Below are positions 1-8,406 of a stretch of 64,000 nt of DNA, piece by piece (position 1 is the first letter of the stretch; each line of letters starts with the position of its first letter). Both the position numbers and the translations under genes were made by a program. This DNA comes from Solitalea longa (GTDB lineage Bacteria; Bacteroidota; Bacteroidia; Sphingobacteriales; Sphingobacteriaceae). The notes under the pieces were generated by a model. It was not told where the DNA came from. It ran no database searches and saw only the letters and a list, made by a program, of their open reading frames with translations. The DNA lies in contig NZ_PQVF01000013.1 in assembly GCF_002920915.1 (NCBI RefSeq), forward strand, positions 52,334-116,333, given 5' to 3'.

Positions 1-521
1 ATTTCTAAGCCTATAATACTAGCACCAGCCGGAACAAAAACTTTATAGAAAATGATGAATAAACTTCCTAATCCTAAAACGGCTAACCCGGCAACACCCA
101 AACCCATAACGCTACCACCGGTAAACGAAACTTTTAAGGCTTGAGCCAAACTGGTACGAGCCGCCTGTGTGGTGCGTACATTGGCTTTGGTGGCGATCTT
201 CATACCGATGTATCCGGCAGTTGCAGAAAACACAGCACCGATAACAAAAGCTACCGCAATTAACCAATGAGAATGTACGTTAGGCAACGTTCCAGACCAA
301 CCTAATAAAATGGCCGCAATAACAACATAGTAGCTGAGCACTTTCCACTCGGCTTTTAAAAAGGCCATAGCGCCTTGAGCTATGTACCCTGCCAACTCTA
401 CCATATTCGCGTCGCCGGCATTTTGTTTTGAAACCCACGATGCTTTTATAGCAGTAACCAACAAGGCTACCACCCCAAAAAGTGGGATCATGTAAATTAG
501 ATTTTCTTGAAAAAAGGTCAT
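1..521 (-). CDS. hppA: Membrane-bound ion-translocating pyrophosphatase, N-terminal part (partial)
   Basis: The reading frame starts at the ATG complementary to 519-521 and runs off the window edge with no stop, giving 173 N-terminal residues. The translation has several hydrophobic helices and the family signature region GYIGMKIATKANVRTTQAAR, followed by the SLAQALKVSFTGGSVMGLGV stretch typical of membrane pyrophosphatases. These enzymes couple pyrophosphate hydrolysis to export of H+ or Na+ across the inner membrane. The residues that separate K+-dependent from K+-independent types lie outside the window, so the pumped ion cannot be assigned. It is divergent from the permease that starts at 747, and the 225 bp between them would hold both promoters. 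Confidence 0.93.
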   Translation of the reverse strand, partial: MTFFQENLIYMIPLFGVVALLVTAIKASWVSKQNAGDANMVELAGYIAQGAMAFLKAEWKVLSYYVVIAAILLGWSGTLPNVHSHWLIAVAFVIGAVFSATAGYIGMKIATKANVRTTQAARTSLAQALKVSFTGGSVMGLGVAGLAVLGLGSLFIIFYKVFVPAGASIIGLE

Positions 522-746
522 AATAATTAGGTTACATTTTTTTTCGGTCGCCTAAAATACTTTTGCTGAATGGAATAGTCAAATAAAAAATCATGAAAAC
601 CAGCGTTTTTCAAATAAAAAGTTATTTATTCGCAAAAACATAAACAATTCAGGATTATATTTTGAACAATGGAAACCGATACAATGGTTTTGTTTTCAAA
701 CTAAAATCCTACCTTGTTTTTCAAACTTTAAATCAAAAGACCTTGT

Positions 747-2246
747 ATGGAGCAAACTTTTACTCATCAAAATCATGAAACTTTGAGTACCGAACATTCG
801 GAAATGAAACGTGAACTCGGACTTTTTGATTCAACGATGATCGTTGTTGGATCGATGATCGGTTCAGGTATTTTTATTGTAACCAGTGATATTGCCCGCT
901 TATTGGGTTCTCCCTTCTGGATCCTTTTTGTGTGGTTGTTAACCGGCGCAATTACCTTAATGGCTGCGCTTAGTTATGGAGAACTGGCTGGTATGATGCC
1001 AAAGGCCGGCGGACAATATGTTTACCTTCGCGAGGCATATAATAAATTTGTAGGCTTTTTATATGGATGGACAACTTTTATGGTCATTCAAACAGGAACC
1101 ATTGCTGCCGTTGCCATTGCTTTTGCAAAGTACACAGGTGTATTATTGCCCCAATTGATCAATACTGATCCCTTGTTTCAATTAGGGCCTTTAGCTTTTT
1201 CGAGCCAACAGTTTTTAGGAGTGGCATTGATTGCCTTGTTAACCGTTGTGAATTTATTTGGAGTTAAGAACGCCAAAATAATTCAGGGGGTATTTACAGT
1301 TGCCAAGATTGTTTCTCTGCTCGGGTTGATCGTTTTGGGTTTATATATAGGCTATAATTCTGATGCCTTTCGTCAAAACTTTTCCAATTTCTTTGCCGAA
1401 CCTTTTCAAACTAAAGCCAATGTAGATGTACTGGATATCGCGAAACTTTCAGGTTGGTCATTAATAGGAGCAATAGGAGGGGCCTTAGTAGGTTCACTGT
1501 TCTCTTCAGATGCCTGGAACAATATAACTTATACTGCGGGTGAAGTAAAAGAGCCGAAACGGAACATCCCATTAAGCTTGTTCTTCGGAACATTGATAGT
1601 AACCGTGCTTTATATTTTAGCCAACGTTGCCTATTTATCATTATTACCTATTAAAGGTACTCCTGAAGGAGCAAATGTGCTTACCCGGGGAATTATGTTT
1701 GCTACGAACGACAGGGTAGCAACTGCCGGGGCTGAGATCATTTTTGGTGGTGCGGCAGTAATCATAATGGCTGTATTGATCATGGTTTCCACATTTGGAT
1801 GTAACAACGGCTTAATCATGGCCGGGGCCCGTTTATATTATGCAATGGCAAAAGATGGTTTATTCCTGAAAAAAGCTGAAAATCTGAACGATAAAGGTGT
1901 GCCTGCTTATGGTTTGATCATTCAGGGAATTTGGGCCTCAATTTTATGTTTTTCGGGGAAATACAACGATCTGCTTGATTATGTGATATTTGCCGTATTG
2001 ATATTTTATTCCTTGACCATTGGTGGGATTTTTATTCTTCGTAAAACCCAACCTCAAGCCGAACGACCTTATAAAGCCTTCGGATACCCGGTTATTCCTG
2101 CATTATACATCCTTTTAGCAACAGCAATTTGTATTGATTTGTTGGTTGTAAAACCTAAACCAAGTTTAATTGGCCTGGGAATTGTTGTAATTGGAATTCC
2201 TGTTTATTATCTAATAAATTCAGGAAAAAAATTGCAGAAGAATTGA
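747..2246 (+). CDS. APC-superfamily amino acid permease
   Basis: This is a 499-residue polytopic inner-membrane transporter. The glycine-rich first helix SMIGSGIFI (about residues 36-44) is the APC substrate-binding signature, and the pattern of roughly 12 hydrophobic segments fits the family. The middle section GSLFSSDAWNNITYTAGEVK resembles LAT/SteT-type exchangers and other Bacteroidota amino acid permeases. The substrate cannot be told from sequence alone; uptake or exchange of neutral amino acids is the likely role. It is a single gene with no linked metabolic genes, divergent from the pyrophosphatase. About 210 bp separate it from cspA, which has its own promoter-like element. Confidence 0.9.
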   Translation: MEQTFTHQNHETLSTEHSEMKRELGLFDSTMIVVGSMIGSGIFIVTSDIARLLGSPFWILFVWLLTGAITLMAALSYGELAGMMPKAGGQYVYLREAYNKFVGFLYGWTTFMVIQTGTIAAVAIAFAKYTGVLLPQLINTDPLFQLGPLAFSSQQFLGVALIALLTVVNLFGVKNAKIIQGVFTVAKIVSLLGLIVLGLYIGYNSDAFRQNFSNFFAEPFQTKANVDVLDIAKLSGWSLIGAIGGALVGSLFSSDAWNNITYTAGEVKEPKRNIPLSLFFGTLIVTVLYILANVAYLSLLPIKGTPEGANVLTRGIMFATNDRVATAGAEIIFGGAAVIIMAVLIMVSTFGCNNGLIMAGARLYYAMAKDGLFLKKAENLNDKGVPAYGLIIQGIWASILCFSGKYNDLLDYVIFAVLIFYSLTIGGIFILRKTQPQAERPYKAFGYPVIPALYILLATAICIDLLVVKPKPSLIGLGIVVIGIPVYYLINSGKKLQKN

Positions 2247-2353
2247 TTTTCTTCTGTAATTTTAAATTAAACAGGTTGATAGTTAAGTGTTTATAACTTT
2301 TTTGTTCAAAAAGCATTAAGTTTTGCTCAATTAAAAAATAACCTTAACTTAGA

Positions 2354-2361
2354 TACCTTTG
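2354..2361 (+). promoter_or_regulatory. Predicted -7 promoter element (TACCTTTG) for the cold-shock gene
   Basis: TACCTTTG is an exact match to the Bacteroidota housekeeping -7 consensus TAnnTTTG. Transcription would begin a few bases downstream, leaving a leader of roughly 90 nt before the cold-shock ORF at 2458. A long leader is common in cspA-type mRNAs. A well-spaced -33 TTG is not obvious: the nearest TTTTG is about 28 bases upstream, so the element is tentative. Confidence 0.4.
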
Positions 2362-2457
2362 AATGAATGACTGAAGAGTAATGACTTTTTCTGTTAATGA
2401 ATGCCATAGTTCTTTATCGATCATTCTAAATGAAATGCTCATTTTTTAATAATTATA

Positions 2458-2646
2458 ATGAAAACAGGAAAAGTAAAATTCTTTAATGAGTCAAAAGGTT
2501 TTGGATTCATTAAAACTAATGAAGGTCAAGAGATTTTCGTTCACGTTACCGGTCTTATCGACAAAGTTCGCGAAAACGACAATGTGACTTTCGAAGTTGC
2601 TCAAGGTAAAAAAGGATTAAATGCAGTGAATGTAAAGATTGCTTAA
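2458..2646 (+). CDS. cspA: Cold-shock domain protein
   Basis: This is a 62-residue single cold-shock (OB-fold) domain. RNP1 is visible as KGFGFI (residues 14-19) and RNP2 as IFVHVT (residues 26-31). Such proteins bind single-stranded RNA and DNA and act as RNA chaperones. The length is slightly shorter than the usual 64-70 residues. The gene is monocistronic: it has a promoter-like element about 100 bp upstream and a strong intrinsic terminator about 25 bp after the stop. Cold induction is not visible in the sequence; constitutive paralogues are common. Confidence 0.95.
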   Translation: MKTGKVKFFNESKGFGFIKTNEGQEIFVHVTGLIDKVRENDNVTFEVAQGKKGLNAVNVKIA

Positions 2647-2670
2647 GATATTTTAATTACTTTTTGTTAG

Positions 2671-2695
2671 AGCCGGTTATAAACCGGCTTTTTTT
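2671..2695 (+). terminator. Rho-independent terminator after the cold-shock gene
   Basis: An 8-bp perfect stem (AGCCGGTT / AACCGGCT) with a three-base loop is followed directly by a run of T. It lies between the convergent cold-shock and folC genes. On the minus strand no U-tract follows the stem, so it mainly serves the plus-strand transcript. Confidence 0.9.
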
Positions 2696-2706
2696 ATGCA
2701 GTAATT

Positions 2707-4020
2707 TTAAATCACTTCCGCCACCACAAAAGTGCTTCCACCAACAAATATTAAATCGTCGGCAGTAACATTCTTCTTAGCCGCAGTTAGGGCTTCATTC
2801 ACCGAAGGATATACCTCACCTTTCAAACCAAATGGTTCGGCCATTTTCATGAGTTCGGTGGCATCCATGCCTCTAGGTAAATCCGCTTTGCAAAAATAAT
2901 AACATGCATTTTGGGGCATAAGCTCCAAAACATGGGTTATATCCTTGTCTTTTACCATTCCAAATACTACATGAAGGTTGTTGAACCTGGTTTCGTTAAT
3001 TTGTTCAACTACCTGGGTAATTCCATCAATATTATGTCCGGTATCGCAAATGATCAACGGATTTTCACTCAGCGTATACCATCTGCCAAGTAAACCCGTA
3101 AGTTTTTTCACTTGTTTTAATCCCGAATAAACGCTTTCATCAGAAATCTGTAATGCTGATTTATTTAAACTTTCAATGGCCTCTAAAACTGTTTTTATGT
3201 TTTTCAGCTGATAGTTCCCGGTTAGATCGAGTTGAAGCTGTTGGTAATTTTTGCCAGAAGTATTTTTTATATCCAGCAACCAATTTTGGGCTGTTTTTTC
3301 TTTATGTGTGATGGTCCATTTTTCGGATGCAAAAGAAAGGACAGCATTCATTTCATTGGCTTTTCCAACGAATACATCATTTGCTTTTTCCTGCAATTGA
3401 CCAATAACAACCGGAGTATTCTGCTTTATTATTCCTGCCTTTTCAAAAGCAATGGCTTCAATTGTATCACCCAAAATAGCAGTATGGTCAAAACTGATAT
3501 TGGTAATAACTGACAAAATAGGGTTAATGATATTCGTTGAATCTAAACGCCCTCCTAAACCGGTTTCAATTACGGCAATCTCTACATTTTCTTTTTTGAA
3601 GTGATCAAATGCAAGTGCCACACCCATCTCAAAGAACGATGGCTCTACCTTTTCAAATAGGTCTTTATTTGAATCTACGAAATCGATAACTGCTTGTTCG
3701 GGGATCATTTGACCGTTTACACGTATACGTTCCCGGAAATCGCGCAGGTGAGGGGAGGTGTACAAACCGGTTTTATAACCTGCCTCTTGTAAAATAGCGG
3801 CAAGCATATGCGAAGTGGAACCTTTGCCGTTGGTACCGGCTATGTGAATGCATTTAAGCTGCTTATGCGGATTGCCCAAAGCTTCGCTAAGGGCAATTAT
3901 ATTATTCAGGTCGGCCTTAAACGCTGCTTCACCAATTCGATGAAACATTGGCAAACGACTGAACATGTAATCTAATGTTTGTTGGTAGGTTGACACGGAA
4001 CTAAAAACACTAATTGTCAC
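2707..4020 (-). CDS. folC: Bifunctional folylpolyglutamate synthase / dihydrofolate synthase
   Basis: This is a 437-residue cytosolic Mur-ligase-family enzyme. It adds glutamate to dihydropteroate to make dihydrofolate, and extends the polyglutamate tail of folates. The ATP-binding loop GTNGKGST is at about residues 63-70, followed by TGLYTSPHL. The central-domain signature ETGLGGRLDSTN lies near residues 151-162, and VFGMVKDKD lies in the C-terminal domain. The length is normal. It is the last minus-strand gene after the envelope operon, but a 108-bp spacer containing a repeat separates it from tonB. A shared transcript is possible but not required. Confidence 0.95.
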   Translation of the reverse strand: MTISVFSSVSTYQQTLDYMFSRLPMFHRIGEAAFKADLNNIIALSEALGNPHKQLKCIHIAGTNGKGSTSHMLAAILQEAGYKTGLYTSPHLRDFRERIRVNGQMIPEQAVIDFVDSNKDLFEKVEPSFFEMGVALAFDHFKKENVEIAVIETGLGGRLDSTNIINPILSVITNISFDHTAILGDTIEAIAFEKAGIIKQNTPVVIGQLQEKANDVFVGKANEMNAVLSFASEKWTITHKEKTAQNWLLDIKNTSGKNYQQLQLDLTGNYQLKNIKTVLEAIESLNKSALQISDESVYSGLKQVKKLTGLLGRWYTLSENPLIICDTGHNIDGITQVVEQINETRFNNLHVVFGMVKDKDITHVLELMPQNACYYFCKADLPRGMDATELMKMAEPFGLKGEVYPSVNEALTAAKKNVTADDLIFVGGSTFVVAEVI

Positions 4021-4128
4021 ACGAATTACCGAATTGGATTTGTACGATCAGTTCAATTCGGGCTTTAATTTATTGTCGCATTACACGAATTAAATTTGTG
4101 CAATAAGTTTTAATTCGTGCAATTCGTT
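4021..4128. repeat. Intergenic repeat of the AATTCGTGCAATTCGT type
   Basis: The spacer between folC and the TonB gene is filled with degenerate copies of a short motif (ACACGAATTA, AATTCGTGCAATTCGT and related forms) in both orientations. A clearly related stretch lies at 35941-36055, before gldC. No gene or classical terminator is visible here. It looks like an interspersed low-complexity repeat family rather than unique regulatory DNA. Confidence 0.65.
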
Positions 4129-4989
4129 CTATTCTAATCTGAAGGTAATCACAACCATTCCCATTTGAGTTTCAGGGCCGGAGCTTATGGGGTTTAGTTT
4201 ACATTGTAAAACTGCCCGTTCACATTTTTTCCAAAGGGCAGCATTTGAAATGGTAGTACCACGTTTGCCCGCTGTTGCTTTTGTAATATTTCCATCGCGG
4301 TCAACGGTAATTTCAACGGCAACTTTACCTGCCTGCTGGCCATCGTCTTCAATGCTCGGGCGACTTAAAAACTTACGACCGGCAAGATTTAAAGCTACCC
4401 CACCATTGCCAGAGCCAGTACCATCATAATTGTTGGAATTAGGGTCGCCAGTTACTTTGCCTTGGTTACCAGGTTCATTTCCGGTTCCATCGCCACCACC
4501 GGTGCCACTTTGTGTTTTTTTACCTTTATATAAAGCATTTTGATTAACCTTTGGCGTTTGCTCTTTTGCGGTCTCTGTAGGTGTTTTTGGAGTATTAATA
4601 GGTTGCTTCGTCTCCGTTTTTACCACTTTATTGGCCGAAGTTTTTACTTCAGGGGCATCTTCGTTATCCTGTGTTACCAAAGCGTCGGTATTTTCATTAG
4701 CGACAGTAGGTTTGGCAGGAGCAACGTCTTCAACCTTTTCAGTTTGGGGTTTGTTGTTGGCAGTAGGTGAAATAGAAGGCTCATCCATGCTGGTAAAATC
4801 ATCACCCATACCTACATCGGAGGTTCCGTAATTAACCACAATTCCTCCTTCACCTTCTTCTTGCTGAGGTGTATAAGGATTGGTGATCTTTACTAAAAAG
4901 CAAATCAGCAGAAACACCACATAAATAGATGTGGTCACCAAAAAGGCTCTGCCTGAATTTTTCTCTTCTTTTCTATAGATTGATTCCAC
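4129..4989 (-). CDS. TonB/TolA-like energy transducer of the envelope operon
   Basis: This is a 286-residue protein with a short cytoplasmic N-terminus and one transmembrane helix (about residues 18-36). A long Pro/Thr/Lys- and Gly-rich periplasmic linker follows, then a C-terminal TonB-like domain (AGKVAVEITVDRDGNITKA onward). With the adjoining ExbD and TolQ proteins it should form a proton-motive-force-driven complex that acts on outer-membrane partners. The start is a GTG three bases after the exbD stop; no ATG lies before the membrane helix, so GTG is preferred. It resembles TonB more than TolA because the linker is not a long helix. Confidence 0.85.
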   Translation of the reverse strand: MESIYRKEEKNSGRAFLVTTSIYVVFLLICFLVKITNPYTPQQEEGEGGIVVNYGTSDVGMGDDFTSMDEPSISPTANNKPQTEKVEDVAPAKPTVANENTDALVTQDNEDAPEVKTSANKVVKTETKQPINTPKTPTETAKEQTPKVNQNALYKGKKTQSGTGGGDGTGNEPGNQGKVTGDPNSNNYDGTGSGNGGVALNLAGRKFLSRPSIEDDGQQAGKVAVEITVDRDGNITKATAGKRGTTISNAALWKKCERAVLQCKLNPISSGPETQMGMVVITFRLE

Positions 4990-4992
4990 AGA

Positions 4993-5391
4993 TTAATTCT
5001 TTTTCTGAGCAGCTACTACCAATTTCAACTTATATCTGCTGGCAATATCCATTACGTTTACAAATGGTTGAACCTGTGCCGCCGAATCGGCGTTTATGAT
5101 AACCGTTACTTCTTCAGCTTTACCCTGATAACTTTTAAGGGTTTCTTCCAACTGAGCCTCACTTACAGCCGTTTTATCAATAAAGTACTCGCCGGTTTTA
5201 GTTACCGAAACATTTACGTTTTTCTTAGGAACGGTTTGTCCGGTTGCCGCTTTTGGCAAAGTAACTTTAATAACATGCGGTGCTACCAGTGTTGATGCCA
5301 ATAGGAAGAACAACAGCAGGAAGAACATGATATCGTTTAACGACGAGGTGTTTACTTCCGCACCAATCTTATGTCTTCGTCTTAAATTCAT
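4993..5391 (-). CDS. exbD: ExbD/TolR-family proton-channel subunit
   Basis: This is a 132-residue protein with one N-terminal transmembrane helix (about residues 19-37) and a periplasmic C-terminal domain. Asp20, at the start of the helix (LNDIMFFLLLF), matches the essential proton-pathway aspartate of ExbD/TolR. The start ATG overlaps the stop of the upstream tolQ/exbB gene by four bases (ATGA), which indicates translational coupling and a joint complex. The TonB-like gene follows three bases after the stop. The protein is somewhat shorter than typical ExbD (about 140) but complete. Confidence 0.92.
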   Translation of the reverse strand: MNLRRRHKIGAEVNTSSLNDIMFFLLLFFLLASTLVAPHVIKVTLPKAATGQTVPKKNVNVSVTKTGEYFIDKTAVSEAQLEETLKSYQGKAEEVTVIINADSAAQVQPFVNVMDIASRYKLKLVVAAQKKN

Positions 5392-6101
5392 CGTGTTGTA
5401 GTTGTCGGTTCTTCTAACAAGTCAATAAAATCAATTGCATCAGTTTCCATGCGTAAGATCACCCTGTCAACCATCATCGTTAAAATGTGGTGACCGATAT
5501 AGGCGAAAATACCGATAATAAGGCCAGTTGCCGAAGTGATCATTTTTTGATATAAACCACCCGATACTAAACCAATATTGATTTCCCCGGCCTGAGAAAT
5601 ACTATAAAAGATGGTGATTACTCCCGAAATGGTTCCCACGAAACCCAACATCGGCGCAATACCGGCAATAATTCCTAAAATATTAATGTTCTTCTCAAGC
5701 TTAGAAACTTCAAGTTTACCCACATTCTCGATAGAACCTTCAATTTCTTTAATAGGTTTACCAATACGGGCAAGTCCTTTTTGCAACATGCGTCCGATAG
5801 GCGTGTTACTGTTTTTACAAACGCTGATTGCCGCGTCTAAATTGCCTGTAATAATGTACTGGCGAATTTGCATCATTAACGATGATTCGGATTTATTGGC
5901 TTTTCTAATAGTGAAGTAACGCTCAAAGAAAATAAACAATGCTAAAAACAGCAGAATTGCTAGCGGAATCATTACCCAGCCTCCTTTGAACATCAAGTCG
6001 ATCAAGCTCAAACTCTCTTGTTTTGGTGCGGTATTAATTGGCATTTGATTTAACGTGTCTGCTACACGTTGCGCAGTATCAGTAATTTGTAGTAAAAACA
6101 T
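5388..6101 (-). CDS. MotA/TolQ/ExbB-family proton-channel protein
   Basis: This 237-residue inner-membrane protein has three hydrophobic segments: about 33-55, 140-165 and 178-205. The conserved central region (GIIAGIAPMLGFVGTISGVI) is the TolQ/ExbB channel motif. It would form the pentameric channel that houses the ExbD dimer and energises the TonB-like protein encoded downstream. Whether it is functionally ExbB or TolQ cannot be decided from sequence. The neighbours (an outer-membrane barrel and a large TPR protein) point to an envelope-maintenance role rather than a single nutrient system. Confidence 0.92.
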   Translation of the reverse strand: MFLLQITDTAQRVADTLNQMPINTAPKQESLSLIDLMFKGGWVMIPLAILLFLALFIFFERYFTIRKANKSESSLMMQIRQYIITGNLDAAISVCKNSNTPIGRMLQKGLARIGKPIKEIEGSIENVGKLEVSKLEKNINILGIIAGIAPMLGFVGTISGVITIFYSISQAGEINIGLVSGGLYQKMITSATGLIIGIFAYIGHHILTMMVDRVILRMETDAIDFIDLLEEPTTTTR

Positions 6102-6130
6102 ATGTTGTTCTTAAGTCTTTTGATTTACAA

Positions 6131-6733
6131 TTATTCAGCTTTAAAATTTCTTATTAGCTCGGGCATATAATACTGTACAGCAAGCATCATTATTAGTGAA
6201 ACAATGATGATGATGGCCAGTGATATCAGCAGCCATTTCCAAACGCTATTTTCCTGCTTCGTATTTTCTGCAAACACAATTTTTTTCTCCGCAGCGTAAA
6301 CAGCTCTATTCGGCTCACGTGGCTTTGAAATCACTTCTTTTAACCCAATATTGGCCTTATTCAGTATAAAATTATCTGTTGATTTAAATTTTACATTAGC
6401 CATATCATCACTTTCCAAGGTTCCAATGCCCTCCAATTCGAACCGATGATTACGACTGAGGCCTTGTTTAATCTTAATGATGAATTTTTGCAGTTCATAT
6501 TCTGCCATATGCTTTTCAAGACCCTCTGAGTCGGAAATAACATCCCTGAGCACGCCATCGTCTGACAAGCGAAAAGGATTAAATGTTACCGAGATGGCAG
6601 AAGGATAGAAAGTTCCGTGTTGACTATCGAAATTTGTTTCCGTTCGGCTGAGATAAAAGCCGCCAATACCCGGAATGGTTACTTCATTATTGAGTTCTAA
6701 TAGTTGAATTATATATTTATTAATGTCGATCAT
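6131..6733 (-). CDS. HU-CCDC81-like domain membrane protein
   Basis: This 200-residue protein begins MIDINKYIIQLLELNNEVTI and continues PGIGGFYLS. That pattern, together with the second block FELEGIGTLE near residues 98-107, matches the paired prokaryotic HU-CCDC81 domains described in Bacteroidota. A single transmembrane helix lies near residues 166-187, followed by a short tail. Many relatives end in a SPOR peptidoglycan-binding domain; this one does not. The domain is related to HU DNA-binding proteins, but here it is membrane-anchored. It sits between the outer-membrane barrel gene and tolQ/exbB, so a structural role in the same envelope complex is likely. Its ligand is unknown. Confidence 0.75.
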   Translation of the reverse strand: MIDINKYIIQLLELNNEVTIPGIGGFYLSRTETNFDSQHGTFYPSAISVTFNPFRLSDDGVLRDVISDSEGLEKHMAEYELQKFIIKIKQGLSRNHRFELEGIGTLESDDMANVKFKSTDNFILNKANIGLKEVISKPREPNRAVYAAEKKIVFAENTKQENSVWKWLLISLAIIIIVSLIMMLAVQYYMPELIRNFKAE

Positions 6734-6739
6734 TCTTGT

Positions 6740-8398
6740 TTAAAAGGTTACGCTAATTCCGGCGATAAAGTTAAATCCATAACTCGGATAATTCAGGTAC
6801 AGGTCGTATTTTTTACCTAAAATGTTATTCACATTGGCAAAAGCGCCAAAGTTTTTATGGAACTGGTAATTTCCGCTAATGTTTAAATCGGTATAACCAC
6901 TTAGCGTTTTATAGGAGTTTACAGCCGGGTCAATTAATGCATATTGTTTGCTCACATTAAATAAATCAGCGGTAAACGATAAATTTTTCATTGCCTGGTA
7001 AGTGCCGGAAAGATTTACCCGATATTTCGGTGTTAGCCATGGTTTATCTATGTCTGTTAGGTCATAACTATTCGATAAAAATTCGAAACCTAAGCGCAAA
7101 CGATCCGAGGCGGCATACTCTAGATTAGCTGTAATAGTGCTAAGATTACTTTTTTTACCTGCATAAACAACGTAATACTTTTCAGAAATCGTTTGTGGTT
7201 CAGTTCCATTTGCCGGCACCACGTTGTTGGCAAAAAATGGCAAACTGTCAATACTGCTTGAAGTAAACTGAACTTTAAAGCCTAAGCCGGTAATGATCGT
7301 TCCCTTTAAACCTGCATATATTTTCAGGCGTTCATTTGAATTTTTCAGCACAATATCAGAGCCTAGGAAAGGATTTCGAACTGAAAGGTCTTTCAGGGTG
7401 TTTTTCTGCAGATCGCCGTTCAAACCTCCAAAGAAACTCAAGTATTTATCAATGGCCTGATACTCGGCATAAACATTAGGGTAAATTTTGAAAGAACTAT
7501 TGTCGCCAAAGTTAGAAACAAAATTTAAGCCCAGCTTACTTTGCAAGCGCTCCCGTTCTAAAGTTACATAGGGATTCAACCTGAAGAAATGATTCTTAAC
7601 CTTAGTCGCATCGTTGTAATTGTTCATGTCGAGGTTTAACGCCACATGACCACCAAAGTTGCCAAAGTTATCTCCAGCTATTGTATTTAAGTAAACGTTG
7701 CTTTCTTTGGCCGAATAGTTATCAGAAAAGGCATAGCCACCAAGTTTTACTGCATAGGTAAAGGTTTTAGCCGGATCAATGTTGCTCGCAAGCTCCACTT
7801 CTCCGTTAAAGTTATTCAGCTTATGCAAAACATCGTTTTTCTCGTACGAAAATAGCTCGTGGTCATATCCGTAGTAATAATTATTGTTTTGTTTGTAATT
7901 TAAGCTTGCCGTAGTGGTGAATGATTCATTAATGAACTTACCAAACAGGCCAACATTATTGCGCGAAAAGTTTTGGTTGTCAATTTCACCTTTGGCAGTA
8001 TAAGCCTGGTAATAAAAGCCATATTGCTCAGTTGGTGATTGGGCGCTGTTAAAGAAAAACTCACCTAAAATACTCGATAGATTTCCGCCGCCTAGTTTAG
8101 CATAAAATAGAGGCAAAACAGCATTCCCTTCAGAGGGCAATGCTTGGGCGCCTACTTTAGAGATATTGCCATTTTGGTTGAATTGCCTATCGAATTGTGT
8201 ATACTGTAAAACAGGTTTGGTGGTATTATCGTCATTGAAATCAGGATTACGGCGAATTTTTATCGCATCACCCAAAACAGGTTTATACGGACGAACAAAT
8301 TCTATTTCTTCTTCCAGTTTCTTTTGTGCGTAACTAGTTGTGCTTGCAAACAAAAGTGTACCTAATGCTATAAAATATAATTTATGTTGAAGTTTCAT
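6740..8398 (-). CDS. Outer-membrane beta-barrel protein (TonB-dependent-receptor-like, plugless)
   Basis: This 552-residue protein has a clear signal peptide ending near residue 24 (STTSYAQ). It then consists of alternating amphipathic strands rich in Tyr, Asn and Phe, and ends in an aromatic strand (FIAGISVTF), as expected for BAM-inserted barrels. The C-terminal part resembles the barrel of TonB-dependent receptors, but the N-terminal stretch is too short for a normal plug domain, so it is probably not a classical transporter. It lies eight bases after the TPR gene and six before the HU-CCDC81-like gene. It is a candidate outer-membrane partner of the TonB/ExbB/ExbD proteins in this operon. 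Confidence 0.82.
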   Translation of the reverse strand: MKLQHKLYFIALGTLLFASTTSYAQKKLEEEIEFVRPYKPVLGDAIKIRRNPDFNDDNTTKPVLQYTQFDRQFNQNGNISKVGAQALPSEGNAVLPLFYAKLGGGNLSSILGEFFFNSAQSPTEQYGFYYQAYTAKGEIDNQNFSRNNVGLFGKFINESFTTTASLNYKQNNNYYYGYDHELFSYEKNDVLHKLNNFNGEVELASNIDPAKTFTYAVKLGGYAFSDNYSAKESNVYLNTIAGDNFGNFGGHVALNLDMNNYNDATKVKNHFFRLNPYVTLERERLQSKLGLNFVSNFGDNSSFKIYPNVYAEYQAIDKYLSFFGGLNGDLQKNTLKDLSVRNPFLGSDIVLKNSNERLKIYAGLKGTIITGLGFKVQFTSSSIDSLPFFANNVVPANGTEPQTISEKYYVVYAGKKSNLSTITANLEYAASDRLRLGFEFLSNSYDLTDIDKPWLTPKYRVNLSGTYQAMKNLSFTADLFNVSKQYALIDPAVNSYKTLSGYTDLNISGNYQFHKNFGAFANVNNILGKKYDLYLNYPSYGFNFIAGISVTF

Positions 8399-8406
8399 GA
8401 TTTCTC

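Noticed and set aside
3232..3513. A 93-codon plus-strand ORF inside folC
   Set aside because: It is antisense to a clearly conserved gene and has a Cys/Phe-rich sequence typical of a shadow frame.
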